Below are positions 1 through 6,732 of a DNA stretch of 47,259 bases, one piece after another. A program made the translations under genes and the position numbers. Source of the stretch: a virus; IMG/VR virus record IMGVR_UViG_3300030329_005929, positions 1 to 47,259 of that record; one strand, 5' to 3'. The notes beneath the pieces were generated by a model. It had not been told where the DNA came from and did not search any database. It saw only the letters and a program-made list of their open reading frames with translations. Each line of letters begins with the position of its first letter. Positions within the stretch are counted from its first letter, which is position 1.

Positions 1-39
1 ACTTATCTTATTATATCTAGGATTCCTCTATTTCAAGAC

Positions 40-47
40 TATAAATA
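40..47 (+). promoter_or_regulatory. late promoter element TATAAATA (holin)
   Basis: Perfect match to the T4 late consensus, 6 nt before the holin ATG. Confidence 0.7.
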
Positions 48-53
48 ATACAT

Positions 54-371
54 ATGGAACCTGATAAGTCCCTATTAAGTGAATTTGTAAGCGGTGGCTG
101 GATTGTACCTCTCATTGGGGCAGGTGGAATGTTGGCTCGTTTACTGTCTTCAGGTAATAAACTGACATGGGTTCAACAACTTAAAAAAATTCTCACTGCT
201 GCTATTGCATCGCTAATAGCTTGGTTTGTATTAGAACAAACAGAAATATCCTCTTTATATAAAGCTATGACTTATGGTATTATAGGCGTAATATCACCGG
301 AGGTTATAGCAGGAATCGTAAAACTTGGTAAGCGCTTCGCTGATAATCCAGAGAAGGTTATTAAAAAATGA
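54..371 (+). CDS. LydA-type phage holin
   Basis: This is a 105-residue membrane protein. It has an N-terminal hydrophobic segment (about residues 12-30, GGWIVPLIGAGGMLARLL), a second one (about 46-62, AAIASLIAWFVLE) and a third weaker one (about 69-86), followed by a basic tail ending KVIKK. The order 'GGW-IVPLIGAGGMLARLL...W..QLKK...A..AS..AW' is what I know from the LydA holin family, whose members form inner-membrane lesions that release the endolysin. The next gene overlaps its stop by ATGA, so the two are probably translated together. No endolysin is seen nearby. The start is set by ATG six bases after a TATAAATA late-promoter element. The holin assignment rests on size, topology and the motif only. 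Confidence 0.65.
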   Translation: MEPDKSLLSEFVSGGWIVPLIGAGGMLARLLSSGNKLTWVQQLKKILTAAIASLIAWFVLEQTEISSLYKAMTYGIIGVISPEVIAGIVKLGKRFADNPEKVIKK

Positions 372-607
372 AACCAAAGTATCTAGTTTATATACTAGCA
401 GCTATAATTGTAGCGTTTGTTCTTCGTGGTTACTTTGCTGCCGAAGAGGTACAGGTGATATTACAAGCAGCGAATGAAGGTAATATAAAGGATATAAATT
501 GCCCAGCAGCCTGTGAATCTATCGATAATTTTCAAACACATTTAATATTATCTGCTGTGTTTGCTGTAGCTATCGCTACATGTTGTCGATTAAAAGCGCC
601 GAAGTAA
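368..607 (+). CDS. small two-helix membrane protein, possible holin partner
   Basis: The 79-residue protein has a hydrophobic helix near each end (about residues 5-23 and 58-73). They flank a roughly 35-residue polar loop that carries two cysteines (CPAAC). The start ATG overlaps the holin stop codon (ATGA), which points to translational coupling and a shared lysis role. It could be an antiholin, a second holin or a spanin-like protein. No lipobox is evident, and nothing in the sequence chooses among these. It is not a homologue of anything I can name. Confidence 0.5.
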   Translation: MKPKYLVYILAAIIVAFVLRGYFAAEEVQVILQAANEGNIKDINCPAACESIDNFQTHLILSAVFAVAIATCCRLKAPK

Positions 608-618
608 TTACACCTTTA

Positions 619-626
619 CATAAATA
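619..626 (+). promoter_or_regulatory. late promoter element CATAAATA (repeat fibre)
   Basis: One mismatch to the T4 consensus, 5 nt before the fibre start. Confidence 0.65.
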
Positions 627-631
627 TATGT

Positions 632-2845
632 ATGGGAATTAAAATTACTGGGTTACCCGACAATCAATTACCTTATGACGGTAATGAGTTAATGGCAGTT
701 GTTGAGTCTGGTCAAACGCGACGCGGGTCCTTAAGTTCATTTTTAAATTATTTATCCGGAGCAGAATATGATATCGATCATGGAGGGTCTAATAAACCGG
801 TTCAGCCTATCGCATCGCCATTAAAAAACAATTATTTTTGCACTACGCAAACAATCGCAGGTAATATAAGTGGTACAGGTAACATAGTATTAGGTGAAAA
901 TGGAGAAGGTGGTACATGTGCTGCAGCCCTAGGTACCTGTAACGCTGCAGCTGGTAGTTGTGCAACCGTGGCGGGAGGATATGAAGGTAATGCTAGCGGC
1001 GCTACATCGTTTGTCGGTGGTGGATTTTCTAACGTAGCATCAGGATTGAGCTCTGCTGTGGTTGGTGGAGCTAGCGGTAGAGCATCTGGCATAGGAAGTA
1101 TTGCTGGTGGTGGATTTAGTAACCAAGCGATTGGTAACCATTCGGTGTTAGCCGGGGGCGTGAGTAGTAGAGCTTTTGGAACGTGCTCATTTATTGGCGG
1201 GGGATGTAAAAATATAGCCAGTGGCGCAGAGTCGACTATTACTGGAGGCGCTAGCGCAATTGCATCAGGTACTCAATCAGTTGTCGGTGGTGGTTGTATA
1301 AATTTAGCATCTGGAGCAGGATCACTTATTGTGGGCGGTCTAAGTAGTTTAGCATCTGGAGCAGAAGCAGCTATACTGGGCGGGGTTTGTAATATAGCAA
1401 CCGGTCAACGATCGGTGGTTGTCGGTGGTGGTTGTAATACAACCTCAGGTATTAGTGCTGCAACGGTTGCAGGTGATACTAATACTAGTAGTGGCCCAGC
1501 TGCGTTTATTGGTGCAGGTAAAAACAACGAAGCTGCTGCAACATACACCTCTATTGTAGGTGGCTTGAGTAATTTAGTTACCGGTGAAGGGGCTTCAGTT
1601 GTAGGTGGCGTGAGTGGTGCAGCCTGTGGGACATGTTCGGTTGTTGTTGGTGGTGATAATAATGTTGCTGAGGGGAAAAATTCTTTTGTTGGAGGAGGAA
1701 GCCGTAACATAGCATCTGGGCTAAGCTCTTTTGTGGGTGGTGGTACATGCAATATAACTAGGAGTGTAGGATCTACTGTGGTCGGTGGGGCAAGTAGTAT
1801 AGCTTGTGGTAGATTCACGTTTATTGGCGGTGGGTATAATAATTACATAAATGGCTGTGGGGAAGATGAATGCTTTTCTCGTGGGGCTGTATTAGTTGGT
1901 GGATATAACAATATTACCAATGGTGAAATGAGTACAATTGTCGGTGGTAATGATAATCTGACGACTATATGCGCACTTAGTTCATTTATTGGCGGAGGTA
2001 GCGACAATTACATTGAGCAATGCGGTAGCGCTATTGTTGCCGGGTTAGGTAACTGTGTTAATTCCTGTACCGGGTTTATTGGAGCGGGAACATATAACAC
2101 AATTGCAACCGAGGCCGGTGTTATAGTTGGTGGTCTCAGTAGTTGTATTAGTGATGGTTCTTATTCGTTTATCGGCGGCGGGTGTCACAATGTTACCGGT
2201 GGCCATAAAGCTTCTATTCTAGGTGGATTTTGCAATCAGGCACTAGGTGATTTCTCCGCGGTCGGCGGTGGCTGTAAACACTTAATTGCCGTTAATGGAG
2301 ATAGAAGCTCAATATTTTCTGGTATTAGTAACCTAGTGCTTAGCACGGAAGCATTTATTGGAGCAGGATGTTGTAATGCAGTTTATGCTAGTGGTACAGT
2401 AATTGCCGGGGGTTCAGAAAATAAGGTCTGCGACAGCGGCGCGGCCGTCGTTGGAGGATGCTCGAATGTTGCCAGTGGATGTCAATCCTTTGTAGGCGGC
2501 GGGGAGCAAAACTACGCAACCAACGACCGAACCACAGTCGCTGGTGGATTTAGTAGCTGTGCTACTACTGGAGGCGCTACTGTTGTGGGTGGAGAATATA
2601 ATCGCGCAGCAGGGGCAAACAGTATAGTGGGTGGTAGTAGAAACAGATCAACCCATACCGGTGCACATATTTTAGGCACAAAGACGAATTCAATATCATC
2701 ACACGCGTTCCACGCAAACAGATTATTTTTAAGTGCTGGTAGCATGTATGTCAATGAAGATCCGAAGATAGCCGGAGCAGTGTGGTTAAGCGGTGGCGGG
2801 GCAGCTGCTCTAGGTTCTTATCACTTAATGATAAGCAATCCATAA
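632..2845 (+). CDS. YadA-head-like repeat tail fibre/adhesin, cysteine-rich
   Basis: After an N-terminal segment of roughly 90 residues (MGIKITGLPDNQLPYDG, a phage tail attachment-like opening), the 737-residue protein is a run of about 36-40 units of 14-16 residues. The pattern is GGGxxNxASGxxSxVxGG, typical of the left-handed parallel beta-roll of YadA/Hia trimeric adhesin heads. About 29 cysteines recur at equivalent turn positions (GGGC, GTCS), which is unusual for these repeats. The last 80 residues (HTGAHILGTKT onward) leave the repeat and may form the tip or trimerisation part. By family knowledge such proteins form trimeric fibres that bind host surfaces. The role as a phage fibre is inferred from the repeats and the location next to lysis and glycosyltransferase genes. 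A CATAAATA element lies 5 nt before the chosen ATG. Confidence 0.75.
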   Translation: MGIKITGLPDNQLPYDGNELMAVVESGQTRRGSLSSFLNYLSGAEYDIDHGGSNKPVQPIASPLKNNYFCTTQTIAGNISGTGNIVLGENGEGGTCAAALGTCNAAAGSCATVAGGYEGNASGATSFVGGGFSNVASGLSSAVVGGASGRASGIGSIAGGGFSNQAIGNHSVLAGGVSSRAFGTCSFIGGGCKNIASGAESTITGGASAIASGTQSVVGGGCINLASGAGSLIVGGLSSLASGAEAAILGGVCNIATGQRSVVVGGGCNTTSGISAATVAGDTNTSSGPAAFIGAGKNNEAAATYTSIVGGLSNLVTGEGASVVGGVSGAACGTCSVVVGGDNNVAEGKNSFVGGGSRNIASGLSSFVGGGTCNITRSVGSTVVGGASSIACGRFTFIGGGYNNYINGCGEDECFSRGAVLVGGYNNITNGEMSTIVGGNDNLTTICALSSFIGGGSDNYIEQCGSAIVAGLGNCVNSCTGFIGAGTYNTIATEAGVIVGGLSSCISDGSYSFIGGGCHNVTGGHKASILGGFCNQALGDFSAVGGGCKHLIAVNGDRSSIFSGISNLVLSTEAFIGAGCCNAVYASGTVIAGGSENKVCDSGAAVVGGCSNVASGCQSFVGGGEQNYATNDRTTVAGGFSSCATTGGATVVGGEYNRAAGANSIVGGSRNRSTHTGAHILGTKTNSISSHAFHANRLFLSAGSMYVNEDPKIAGAVWLSGGGAAALGSYHLMISNP
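900..2660 (+). repeat. degenerate tandem repeats encoding YadA-like beta-roll
   Basis: Coding repeats with a period of about 45-48 nt, marked by recurring 'ggtggtgg...agtaa...gcatctgg' segments. They are diverged at DNA level but regular at protein level. Boundaries are approximate. Confidence 0.7.
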
Positions 2846-2880
2846 GTTGCAATATACGATAAAGCGTCATAATTATATCA

Positions 2881-3780
2881 ATGGCGACAACCGTATTTCA
2901 AATTGAAGGTGGTGTAGGAAAACATATAGCTGCAACAGCTGTAATAAAGGCATATAAAAATGCCTACCCTAAGAGAAAGATAGTAGTAGTATGTGCCTTT
3001 CCGGAAATCTTTTTAAGAAATAAAGATGTAGCGAGGCATTATAGACTAGGATTCGTACCTTACTTTTATGAAGATTATATTCTTAACAAAGATGTGGAGG
3101 TGTTCGCGCAAGATCCTTATAGACAGACTGCACATATAACTAAAGAGAAACATTTAGTACAGACATGGTGCGATATGGTAGGTGTACCATATAATAATGA
3201 ACCAACACAACTAACCTTTAACTTCAGAGAACAAGAAGTTGGGGCGGCAACAATCGATGCACTTATACCTAAAAATAATAAGCCGCTTTTAATTTTTCAG
3301 CCATTTGGAGGGCCTGGAAAAGATCATCAACCACACCCATATGCCTGGACTAGAGATCTACACCCATCAGTAGCGCAAGCAGTAGTAGACAAGTTAAAAG
3401 ACAAATATAATATTTTACATATATGTTATGAGTTTCATCCACGCCTGGAGGATTGTATTCGATATGATAGTATGATATCAAAGAAAGAATTATTTAGCAT
3501 GCTACCCTTTTCTGAAAAAAGATTGTTTATTGATTCTTCTCTGCAGCATGCGGCCGCGGCTATGGGATTACCTTCAACTGTTACGTGGGTAGCTACTAAA
3601 CCAGAACAATTTGGTTACCCTTTTCATAACAATTTGATGCCTGTCAAAGAATTTCCACGGGGGCTAGTTGACTCGTATCTATATGATTATAGCTTTAATG
3701 GCGTCATTCATGAATGCCCTTACGAATATGTAACAGATATCCACGATGCAGATACAATTGTTAATGCGGTTCTATCTTAA
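2881..3780 (+). CDS. GT9-like (heptosyltransferase-type) glycosyltransferase
   Basis: The 299-residue protein has GT-B features of family GT9. There is an N-terminal Rossmann strand and glycine loop, FQIEGGVGKHIAATAVIKA (residues 6-24, like the GGIGD.l.atP.l..l of heptosyltransferases). A mid-protein strand, LLIFQPFGGPGKD, starts the second domain. A C-terminal donor-binding region, FIDSSLQHAAAAMGLPS, corresponds to the 'DSg..HlAaAlg.P' motif. Such enzymes transfer sugars from nucleotide-sugar donors. The acceptor is unknown. It lies directly after the repeat fibre gene and converges with the gp14-like gene, with overlapping stop codons. Modification of the phage's own fibres or of host surface glycans are both possible and are inference. 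Only a degenerate late-promoter-like CATAATTA lies 5 nt upstream. Confidence 0.65.
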   Translation: MATTVFQIEGGVGKHIAATAVIKAYKNAYPKRKIVVVCAFPEIFLRNKDVARHYRLGFVPYFYEDYILNKDVEVFAQDPYRQTAHITKEKHLVQTWCDMVGVPYNNEPTQLTFNFREQEVGAATIDALIPKNNKPLLIFQPFGGPGKDHQPHPYAWTRDLHPSVAQAVVDKLKDKYNILHICYEFHPRLEDCIRYDSMISKKELFSMLPFSEKRLFIDSSLQHAAAAMGLPSTVTWVATKPEQFGYPFHNNLMPVKEFPRGLVDSYLYDYSFNGVIHECPYEYVTDIHDADTIVNAVLS

Positions 3781-4625
3781 TAATAAGAACCATATATATC
3801 GGTATCATTAACGCTCATATCTAACACATCTTTCTTAGAAGAAGTATCGATATCATATGGATCGTTACCAGATTCACGATAGGTTTTACCTTCAGATGAT
3901 GTTTGATCGGTAAGTGTAGAGGACACCACTCCGCTGAACGAACTATCAAATATCTGCTCATTAACAGGCTCGCTTTGTGGCCAATCAGTATTTGAAAGAG
4001 CTCCTGTGTCATAAGTAGCGCGCGCTGAAAGACCGTCTTCGAAGGAATATTCAAATCGCTTACCTCTTAAACGATATACATAATGGCCTAGAGCGGGGTT
4101 CAACGCGGCCATATCCTGATCCATTCTCTCCGTGATCTGATAAACTACTTCACCTCGACCATTGGGCCTGTCGCAACCTAATGCACTTAAGCTTATTAAA
4201 TCTCCTGATTTTGGTTCTATTGATTGATTATAAGAAGCATAATCAAATTTTGATGATACAGAGGTTGTAAACGAACTTATGTGGACAAATGCAGTAAATT
4301 CATCTCCAGGATCAAATCCGAATTTAGTTAAACTAACAGCGTCATCTGAGAGCTCAATATACATTTGCATCTCAATAGGCCCGAAGAACTCTTGTGTTGG
4401 GTCTTGGCCATATAACATATCCGCAGATAATGTATTAAATGTGTTTATAAAATAGCTAATAGGTATGCCATAATTGTTAATTAAATCACTAAACGCCTGA
4501 TTATATACTAACTGCTCGCACTGAAGATTGCCCGGGTTAACAAACTTTCCACATGCTGGGATAGCTGCTGCCGCGAATATTTCATCCGGTGTAGATGTTG
4601 CTGTATTTTCGTTACAAAGTGGCAT
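3777..4625 (-). CDS. gp14: neck protein, T4 gp14-like
   Basis: The 282-residue protein aligns by eye with T4 gp14, a component of the head-tail neck that completes DNA-filled heads. Shared features in order are a 'L...YGI...YF...F..LS.DMLYGQD...EF' block (about residues 45-85), 'LTKFGFDPGDEFTAFVHISSF' (about 98-118), 'EPKSGDLISLSALGCDRP' matching the gp14 EPKEGDLIYF block, and a 'HYVYRLRGKRFEYSFE' block. The C-terminal 70 residues are low-complexity Ser/Asp. It is the second gene of a minus-strand pair, one base after the nucleotidyltransferase gene, and has no own promoter element. Length is close to T4 gp14 (about 256 residues). Confidence 0.75.
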   Translation of the reverse strand: MPLCNENTATSTPDEIFAAAAIPACGKFVNPGNLQCEQLVYNQAFSDLINNYGIPISYFINTFNTLSADMLYGQDPTQEFFGPIEMQMYIELSDDAVSLTKFGFDPGDEFTAFVHISSFTTSVSSKFDYASYNQSIEPKSGDLISLSALGCDRPNGRGEVVYQITERMDQDMAALNPALGHYVYRLRGKRFEYSFEDGLSARATYDTGALSNTDWPQSEPVNEQIFDSSFSGVVSSTLTDQTSSEGKTYRESGNDPYDIDTSSKKDVLDMSVNDTDIYGSYY

Positions 4626-4626
4626 T

Positions 4627-5661
4627 TTATTTTTTTTCTAGCATTCCGCACTGATTACCTTCTTCATCTTCATACATTTTTACATGTACGCCAGAATTTC
4701 CCAACCCTTTAACTTGGCCCGGGGCATACTGCACATCGTATAACCCCAGTGTATTGTGCAGTGGCTGACCCATGAGTAGGATTTGGCCGGCTCCATTATT
4801 AATTAAATTTCTTACGTGTGGGCACTTGTGCTGGTGTACCTTAGGTTCAGTATTAAGATGCTTTTTTGTAGGTCCAATCCTATTAGGATTTTTACCATTA
4901 CGCATATGAGGATTCATTATTGGGTTGCCCTGAAAGTACTCGAAAAAGGTCTTAAAATTTTCCATATAAATTTTATCGTAAGAATTGGCAATAATATCTA
5001 TTAGATCGCTTATAACATCTGAATTACGTAAAATTTTAAAAGCTAGGTTTTCTACACTAAACTCACCTTCTCTAGCTAGACCACGCTTTCTCATTTTAGA
5101 AATTTTTTGCTTTAAGCGATTAGCTTTATCATGAAGATCTTTAGCAGCAGTACCCTTTACCTCTCCCAGCTTATCTTTTAAAATCCTTACATCATCTTTT
5201 ATTGTACTAGCCTTCTTGTACACATCTCGTTCATCTATAGAAGGCGGGTCGTATGAAGGCTCAGTAACCCACTCATCATTTAATAGAGAATAAAGACCGG
5301 AAGCAATATGAGGTTCGTCTTTATCTTGCATATACATTTCAACGCCATGGTCTCTTAAATTAATATTATGTCTAAGGTTCCACCTAAAGCGCTGCCCATC
5401 CACCGCCTTTTTAACTAGATCCTCATCCTCGTTAATATCCTTATAATCTATTAATACATGAACGTCTAGATCAGAATAATCATTATAATTGTAGTTACTA
5501 TTGCTACCAGTAAGAGTAATGTCATGTATGTCGACATTTTCTAAATCTAAATTATCAATAAAGTCCTCTGAAATATTCAGAAGCTTTTGTCTAATTTCTG
5601 GATCAAATTTTTTATCCTCTGACCAAAACTTTTTGTTAAGAGTTTTGTTATAGAACCTCAC
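4627..5661 (-). CDS. nucleotidyltransferase-domain protein with C-terminal extension
   Basis: The 344-residue protein has an N-terminal minimal nucleotidyltransferase (pol-beta-like) domain. G52-S53 is followed by D64-x-D66 (SDLDVHVLID), with a probable third acidic residue in GVEMY (E108). These are the metal-binding positions of the GS-x(9-12)-DxD family. A Lys-rich helical or coiled segment follows (about 150-195). The remaining C-terminal part, with His/Cys residues (HQHKCPH), resembles nothing I recognise. The start is GTG, chosen because an AATAAATA element sits exactly 5 nt upstream. Substrate is unknown. Co-transcription with the gp14-like gene suggests a virion- or packaging-linked role, but that is inference. 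Confidence 0.6.
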   Translation of the reverse strand: MRFYNKTLNKKFWSEDKKFDPEIRQKLLNISEDFIDNLDLENVDIHDITLTGSNSNYNYNDYSDLDVHVLIDYKDINEDEDLVKKAVDGQRFRWNLRHNINLRDHGVEMYMQDKDEPHIASGLYSLLNDEWVTEPSYDPPSIDERDVYKKASTIKDDVRILKDKLGEVKGTAAKDLHDKANRLKQKISKMRKRGLAREGEFSVENLAFKILRNSDVISDLIDIIANSYDKIYMENFKTFFEYFQGNPIMNPHMRNGKNPNRIGPTKKHLNTEPKVHQHKCPHVRNLINNGAGQILLMGQPLHNTLGLYDVQYAPGQVKGLGNSGVHVKMYEDEEGNQCGMLEKK

Positions 5662-5666
5662 ATCTA

Positions 5667-5674
5667 TATTTATT
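5667..5674 (-). promoter_or_regulatory. late promoter element AATAAATA (nucleotidyltransferase, gp14)
   Basis: It lies directly behind the upstream terminator and 5 nt before the GTG start, and would serve the two-gene minus-strand unit. Confidence 0.6.
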
Positions 5675-5677
5675 AAA

Positions 5678-5709
5678 AAAGCCCGAAGAGGTGTAACTCA
5701 ACGGGCTTT
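5678..5709 (-). terminator. intrinsic terminator after the acidic repeat gene
   Basis: An 8-bp stem (AAAGCCCG/CGGGCTTT) has an inner GAG/CTC stem. Read on the minus strand, it is followed by a run of T. It lies between the stop of the 5735-6700 gene and the late promoter of the next minus-strand gene. Confidence 0.8.
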
Positions 5710-5734
5710 ATTAATTTAAATTTTAATTAAAGAC

Positions 5735-6700
5735 TTAAGCGCCGGGGAGCGGGCCAGGCTTAAGAGTACCAACTTTGTTATTTTTGAGGGCGTGGTCAAC
5801 TGTGTGATTCAGTGTTGATCCAGCATCTACACCGTATCCTCCACCATCTTTTTGTGCAAGACCGGTAGCAGGTTTAAGTTTACCAACTTTGTTTTGTCCG
5901 CCTTTACCGTAATTTATTTCTCCTTTAAGAGTTGAGCCGGCATCTACACCGTATCCCCCACCATCTTTCATTACTGCTTCTTCATCCTCTTCAAAGTCCA
6001 ATGTTTCAGTTTCATCGACTTCTACTTCAGTCTCAACTTCAACTTCTTGATCTTCTAAAGCTGCTGTAAGAATATCACAGAGGGTTTGTGCTAATTCGCT
6101 AGGTAAAGTGACTGTAATATCCTCTGGCTCTTCTTCGGTAATACCAAGAGCTTTGAGGTCTTCAGTCTCAGAAAATTCCTCTTCGAACTCTTCCGAAACC
6201 ATTACCTTATTATAAAGTTTATCAAATACGGATTGTTTGGCCATAAAATTATTTAGGCTCTTACGGGCGTTTTTCTCGTGTTCTGACAAAATTTCTTCAT
6301 CTTCTTCGTTTTCTCCGACGCCTTTATTATCTTCCTCTTCTTCATCTTCTTCTGGTCCCCCAACATTACCTGTATATGGCACTTGCCCAAATTCCGGACC
6401 AGTTGGCTCTGGCCTCTGATTACCTATTCCGGGGTTGTTGCCATCGCCATAAGTAAGGCCCTTTATATTATAAAGATTTTCGTCCTTTTCCTTATCAGTC
6501 ATTACATCTATATCAACTGCTGCTGGTTTAAACCCTCCCTTTTCTGTAGGTCCACTGTCCTTTGTTATAAGATCGGCGTTTCCAATCTCACCCACGGGTA
6601 CTGTTTTTTCTTCTTTTACTAACATTGGTTTTATACCGTTGAGCATATCACCGTATATTGCACCTATAGAATATAAATCTTCTTTACGTTTATCAGACAT
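5735..6700 (-). CDS. acidic repeat protein, possibly prohead core or scaffold-like; function unknown
   Basis: The 321-residue protein is very acidic in its middle (runs of Glu/Asp at about 117-136, 166-190 and 215-240). It ends in two 39-residue direct repeats, each starting KDGGGYGVDAGSTL and ending KVG-LKP. The N-terminus (LYSIGAIYGDML) and the stretch NNFMAKQSVFDKLYNKVM look helical. There is no cysteine-rich or enzymatic motif. Acidic, helical, low-complexity proteins near terminase genes are often scaffold or prohead-core proteins in T4-like phages, but I see no direct similarity to gp22, gp67 or gp68. It is divergent from the terminase gene, has its own CATAAATA promoter and a terminator behind it, so it forms a single-gene unit. 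Confidence 0.6.
   Translation of the reverse strand: MSDKRKEDLYSIGAIYGDMLNGIKPMLVKEEKTVPVGEIGNADLITKDSGPTEKGGFKPAAVDIDVMTDKEKDENLYNIKGLTYGDGNNPGIGNQRPEPTGPEFGQVPYTGNVGGPEEDEEEEDNKGVGENEEDEEILSEHEKNARKSLNNFMAKQSVFDKLYNKVMVSEEFEEEFSETEDLKALGITEEEPEDITVTLPSELAQTLCDILTAALEDQEVEVETEVEVDETETLDFEEDEEAVMKDGGGYGVDAGSTLKGEINYGKGGQNKVGKLKPATGLAQKDGGGYGVDAGSTLNHTVDHALKNNKVGTLKPGPLPGA
5761..5994 (-). repeat. two direct repeats of about 117 nt at the 3' end of the acidic protein gene
   Basis: A segment around 5814-5852 recurs at 5931-5969 with few changes, and the flanking 'taccaactttgtt' is also repeated. The offset is 117 nt (39 codons), so the duplication is in frame. Confidence 0.75.
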
Positions 6701-6705
6701 GTAAT

Positions 6706-6713
6706 TATTTATG
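6706..6713 (-). promoter_or_regulatory. late promoter element CATAAATA (acidic protein)
   Basis: It is the minus-strand partner of a divergent pair, 5 nt before the ATG at 6700. Confidence 0.65.
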
Positions 6714-6719
6714 TTTTTA

Positions 6720-6727
6720 ATTAAATA
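6720..6727 (+). promoter_or_regulatory. late promoter element ATTAAATA (terminase)
   Basis: It is 5 nt before the GTG at 6733 and decides that start over the downstream ATG. Confidence 0.55.
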
Positions 6728-6732
6728 TTTCT

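Noticed and set aside
832-2754. Minus-strand open frames opposite the repeat fibre (Pro/Leu-rich products)
   Set aside because: They mirror the GGN/GGT repeat codons of the plus-strand gene and have no start signals of their own.
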